Part shown: one piece after another, positions 61,501-64,000 of the stretch
How the letters are laid out: each line of letters starts with the position of its first letter
Position numbering within the stretch: position 1 is the stretch's first letter
NCBI GenBank assembly: GCA_050951605.1
Contig: JBMNJJ010000005.1
Coordinates: forward strand, 62,001-126,000
Direction: 5' to 3'
DNA from: DUTS01 sp050951605
GTDB taxonomy: Bacteria > Bacillota > Peptococcia > DRI-13 > DTU073
DNA length: 64,000 bases
The notes under the pieces: generated by a model
Seen by the model: only the letters and a program-made list of their open reading frames with translations
What the model was told of the DNA's origin: nothing
Database searches by the model: none
Made by a program: the position numbers and the translations under genes

Positions 61501-64000
61501 ATTGTTCTTCGACCTTCCGAATCAGTTTTTGTTTTCAGTTTGCCGTTTTGGTCATAGGTATAATTTGTGGCTATATACTGGGTAGGAAGTGAGTTTAGAG
61601 CTACGGTTTCTTGACCAATTCTTTCTTGAATGATATTACCTGCTTTATCGTATGTTGTCTCTTGGTAAATATATTGATTGTTTTCTACCGGAAGCCATTG
61701 GGCGGTAAGTCTGTTTAGACCGTCATATTCATAAGTAGTGATGCTGCCTCTGGCATCTTTTTGGGTTTTAAGTTGTCCATTGGGATAGTAGGTACATGTT
61801 TCTTTGGTGCTGTCAGGATTTTGTTGTTCGAGAAGTCTTCCCGCATAGTCATAGGTAAAGATGGTTTGGGCTGTCATTGTATCATTAAGATATTTTGTTT
61901 GTGTTTTTCGGGTTTTACCACCGGAAAGGATGGTATAGGAAAATGTTTCGAGCAGCACAGGACTACTATCTGCACCTTCTTTAAAGCTCAGTTTAATCGG
62001 TCGATTCAGAAGGTCATATTCGTAAAGGTAGATGGCTCCGTTCGGTTTTGTTTCAGTAAGGAGATTACCGTAAAGATCATAGGTATAGGTAGTAATATTA
62101 TTTTCGGGGTCAGTTAAGGTAGCTATTTCGCCACTAGCGGTATAGGTATAGTGATAACCGTGGTCACCGCTATAGTTATGACCTGTGTCTAAAGTGGAAT
62201 CATAAAGATTCGGTAAGATTTCTTTGGTTTTTCTTCCTAGAGCATCATAGGTAATTCTCGTGGTTTCGCCCTGATGACGTATTTCCTTTTCTAAGTTCCC
62301 ATTTTGGTCATATGTATACTGAGTATGATAGCCCATGGGGCTGATCTCTTCGGTTTTCCAACCTAGGACATTATGGAACATGGTAGTCAAATTGCCAAGG
62401 GAATCTTTTTCTGTTTGGATGTTTCCATATTGGTCATAAGTATAAGTAGTCTGATTACTCTCAGGGTCTGTTAGTGTTTGGAGAAGTCCGCGCGCTCTCG
62501 TCTCACTATTTGCTGAAGTATAATAAGTATATTGGGTAATGGCAAAAGATGTTTCGTCACCGTTCTCAACATATTGATCTGTACCATTTAAAGGCTGTAC
62601 TTTTTTGATTAGATTAATTTTATCTGCATCATAGATGTAGAAAGTATATTTTCCTGCTTCGTCCCTTTCACTGGTGAGATTATTTTTCTCGTCATAGGTG
62701 AATTCTTTATAGCTATTATCAGGGTTAATTTGTTTGGTAATGTTGCCTCTTTCATCCCGTTCATAACTTGTTTTATTGCCGTTCCGATCGGTAATGGCTT
62801 TGATTTCGCTATATTTGTTGTTGCCATTTTCGTCAGTCGTATATTCAGTAAGTGTTAACTTACCCTCAGGGTCAAGTTTTTTAGTGGTATTAAAACCTAA
62901 GTCGTACCACTGTTTGGTTATTCTACCATTACTGTCACTTATCTCTGTTACTCCAGCTAAGTTGTCATAGGTATAGGTATGAATATTGTTATGTTTATCG
63001 GTATTTTGGTGAACTTTACCTTTATCTGCTCCTTCACTGTAATAGGTAATGGCTTCCAACAGGTTCTGGTCATGATCCCTTATTTCTGTCAGGACAAGTT
63101 CCGTTTCATCCCCTAGACTGCAGCTGGTATAACGATAATTAGTACTATACCCCCGCGGGTCGGTAACTTTAACGAGTTGTTTGTCAGCATATTGGTAGGT
63201 TACCGTTCTTCCTAAGGGAGCAGTAATTTGTTCTAAACAACCATCTGAGTTATAGGCAAGGGCAAAGGTACGTCCTACTTGGTCAGTGATGGTGTTGATT
63301 CTTCCGGTAGATGCATCAAGGTTAATAGTAATGGTATTGCCGTTTCTATCCTTCATCCACGTAAGCCGGCCATTAGGGTTAAAGCCATAGGTGTATTGGT
63401 CTTTGGTGGTAAGTACATGCGTTCCATCAACACCTTTTACCAAGGTGTTTCTAGAGTCAACAGCAGTGTATGTGCCCTCTTCGTTTAATTTAAAGCAGAG
63501 CACTTCTCCCTTGGGTAATCTTACTATTTTATAGTCAGTATTACTATCGATATTCTCTATTTGCCCTTCAAAACCAAAAGTCCAGCCTCGACCAATGATA
63601 CTATCTTTGCGGTTATCAAGAGAATTATATGTCCTGCTTAGGTTAATTTGGAAGCCGGGGGTAGTCATTTCCAGGTCCGTATAGGTTCGGGAAAAATTCC
63701 CTGTTCCGATTTGGATACCGCTTTGCCCAAATTTTTTCTGTATCTCATAATTTTGCACTAAATATCTCCATACAGGAACACGATTAAACAAATACCCTTC
63801 ATTAATGGGCTTGGTAAGAATTAGTATATTAAAGGGGTCTGCATCCCATAGGAGAAGTCTTCCAAAGTTAACTGACTGGAAATTTTCGCCGCTTAAAATT
63901 ACTTTATGTGTCCCACTTGGCTTGAAATAGCCGTCAACACAACCTTGTGTAAAATCACCTTTTACTTCTATTGTTCCAGCTGTAAGTTCACTGTTCCGCA
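58557..64000 (-). CDS. Giant RHS/YD-repeat protein, N-terminus beyond the right edge, C-terminus cut short
   Basis: The frame stays open from its stop at 58557-58559 to the window edge: at least 1813 residues. The TTG at 63791 is just the first possible start in the window, because upstream in-frame sequence reads GENFQSVNFGRLLLWDADPF and INEGYLFNRVPVW, the usual pre-RHS beta domain. Then come a DUF6531-like start (FGQSGIQIGTGNFSRTYTDL) and about fifty YD repeats of the form YTYDxxGNL. Such repeats build a shell that in polymorphic toxins encloses a C-terminal effector. Here the protein stops at ENNVTARNVYGLNLPRRTVAV without the rest of the RHS core or a toxin domain. Secretion type cannot be seen. 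Confidence 0.9.
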   Translation of the reverse strand, partial: RNSELTAGTIEVKGDFTQGCVDGYFKPSGTHKVILSGENFQSVNFGRLLLWDADPFNILILTKPINEGYLFNRVPVWRYLVQNYEIQKKFGQSGIQIGTGNFSRTYTDLEMTTPGFQINLSRTYNSLDNRKDSIIGRGWTFGFEGQIENIDSNTDYKIVRLPKGEVLCFKLNEEGTYTAVDSRNTLVKGVDGTHVLTTKDQYTYGFNPNGRLTWMKDRNGNTITINLDASTGRINTITDQVGRTFALAYNSDGCLEQITAPLGRTVTYQYADKQLVKVTDPRGYSTNYRYTSCSLGDETELVLTEIRDHDQNLLEAITYYSEGADKGKVHQNTDKHNNIHTYTYDNLAGVTEISDSNGRITKQWYDLGFNTTKKLDPEGKLTLTEYTTDENGNNKYSEIKAITDRNGNKTSYERDERGNITKQINPDNSYKEFTYDEKNNLTSERDEAGKYTFYIYDADKINLIKKVQPLNGTDQYVENGDETSFAITQYTYYTSANSETRARGLLQTLTDPESNQTTYTYDQYGNIQTEKDSLGNLTTMFHNVLGWKTEEISPMGYHTQYTYDQNGNLEKEIRHQGETTRITYDALGRKTKEILPNLYDSTLDTGHNYSGDHGYHYTYTASGEIATLTDPENNITTYTYDLYGNLLTETKPNGAIYLYEYDLLNRPIKLSFKEGADSSPVLLETFSYTILSGGKTRKTQTKYLNDTMTAQTIFTYDYAGRLLEQQNPDSTKETCTYYPNGQLKTQKDARGSITTYEYDGLNRLTAQWLPVENNQYIYQETTYDKAGNIIQERIGQETVALNSLPTQYIATNYTYDQNGKLKTKTDSEGRRTIYEYDADGNLIKEEIYTDVQNKNVIEYENNHLAKPVTQKQYIRKGDLSGYDFNDTTERSLLTTFTYDKNGNLKTTTTPDGVTTSYTYDNLDRQTTISQPGQNEKGEAVVLTQKTTYTWDGQPLTVTDAKGYTTIHTYNQRGQLAKTTDALEGVTAYYYDRGGRLIAEVSPANYVAGQTFSDLNRTVYTYDTRDRLLTQKEIYKDPATGNWLTITSQTCQYDANGNLTRETDGLGYQTKYTYNLANQLTSELDPVALGKGLSFTYKYQYDTLGRKAIVTDANGVETIYTYDQVGNKLRTTIAGQTLETNTYDLVGNLLTQTDGNGNTTTYIYNALGKVRQTTTPSDETIAAEIITYQYDVMGNLCREENSQGKVVLFTYNPQGRVLSQTQQNKQGGEKITLTYRYDLNGNKCYETDGCGNVTTFTYDKLNRLNSTTKAGQTTTFTYDANSNLLTETNWRGNTYTYSYDPLNRLIEKLDPEGKRIEKLVYNNNHQQIKSLDALDNTTTFTYDKNNRLLKTTDPRGYSNSQTYDYVGNIITKTDGKGNLTQYTYDEFNRILTVTNALNEITTYTYDLNGNLLTQQDGRGNLTTYRYNVANKIKEKTDPLNFSETYTYYPDGNLKTKRDRNGQTTTYIYDCHGRLIQETVGTQTITYTYDANGNQLTITDSTGTTTRTYDALNRVTSKTVPYIGTTTYQYDLTNGLSAGYIAELITDPQGNSTQKTSDRTGRLKEVTADGETTTYTYYDNGNRASVLYPNGVKEEYEYFKNNWLSKLTNKKADGTVLDTYTYTYDQAGNQTSKKEIINNITKGTTTYTYDKLNRLATVKEPNGNLTAYTYDAASNRATEKLIGNGQTIENVYTYNEQNRLLGVTTSTDGIVTVTTTYTYDNNGNQLTVTENGQVMVTNTYDVWNQLIKTVTNGSTVTNIYNGEGLRVAKEVDGVKTQYLYEYDKIVLEVDEENNVTARNVYGLNLPRRTVAVKVS

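Noticed and set aside
58674..63488. Several plus-strand frames opposite the RHS gene
   Set aside because: Gly/Ile/Val-rich mirror images of repeated YD codons, without ribosome-binding sites.

Overview
The window looks like chromosome of a low-GC, anaerobic, endospore-forming Firmicute of the Clostridia, most like the Peptococcaceae. Evidence: Gram-positive Shine-Dalgarno sites almost everywhere, a T-box leader on valS, an alpha/beta-type small acid-soluble spore protein, a GerMN-domain lipoprotein, the tig-clpP-clpX-lonB-lonA-ysxC order known from Bacillus and Clostridia, a DRTGG/PHP/ATPase module typical of [FeFe]-hydrogenase-bearing anaerobes, and a tetrameric-type secondary alcohol dehydrogenase. 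This is inferred from gene content; no database was searched.

Layout. 1-12.2 kb (minus strand): cell-shape operon maf-mreB-mreC-mreD-mrdA (mrdA runs off the left edge), a DUF4321 protein, the ATPase/PHP/DRTGG/DRTGG module, a SPOR-like membrane protein, folC, and valS under a T-box, then a TIGR04086-type membrane protein. 12.4-20.9 kb (plus strand): a tight seven-gene AT-rich operon encoding one SPASM-like radical SAM enzyme, three cobalamin-domain radical SAM enzymes, a GH3-family acyl-adenylating enzyme and two GNAT-like proteins. It ends in a strong terminator and looks like an undescribed biosynthetic pathway. 21-26.2 kb: an orphan substrate-binding lipoprotein, an EamA exporter and a glycine-betaine ABC importer. 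26.3-34.8 kb: the proteolysis and chaperone block. 35-35.6 kb: seven tRNA genes. 35.7-38.9 kb: a phosphodiesterase, a triply frameshifted rdgB, rph, murI and a UPF0316 protein. 39-43 kb: an SH3-amidase, a GerMN lipoprotein, a GC-rich structured element that looks like an uncharacterised RNA (41.9-42.2 kb), and lgt. 43-50.4 kb: ACT protein and phenylacetate-CoA ligase, YitT, a frameshifted FAD oxidoreductase, SPFH/NfeD and endonuclease IV. 50.4-57 kb: zinc-ribbon protein, subtilase, CapA-like lipoprotein, ArAE exporter, tRNA-Thr, SigV/RsiV-like pair and secondary alcohol dehydrogenase. 57.2-64 kb: a radical SAM gene remnant, three small genes, and a giant RHS/YD-repeat protein whose N-terminus lies beyond the right edge.

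The two most interesting items are the radical SAM/GH3 operon and the structured element next to lgt. The structured element has a perfect 20-bp outer inverted repeat, nested stems, and a hairpin whose 7-nt loop is perfectly complementary to an upstream segment (a pseudoknot). Smaller curiosities are an approximately 60-residue charged insertion in MreB, a hairpin placed between the Shine-Dalgarno site and the start codon of the betaine permease gene, and several decayed genes.
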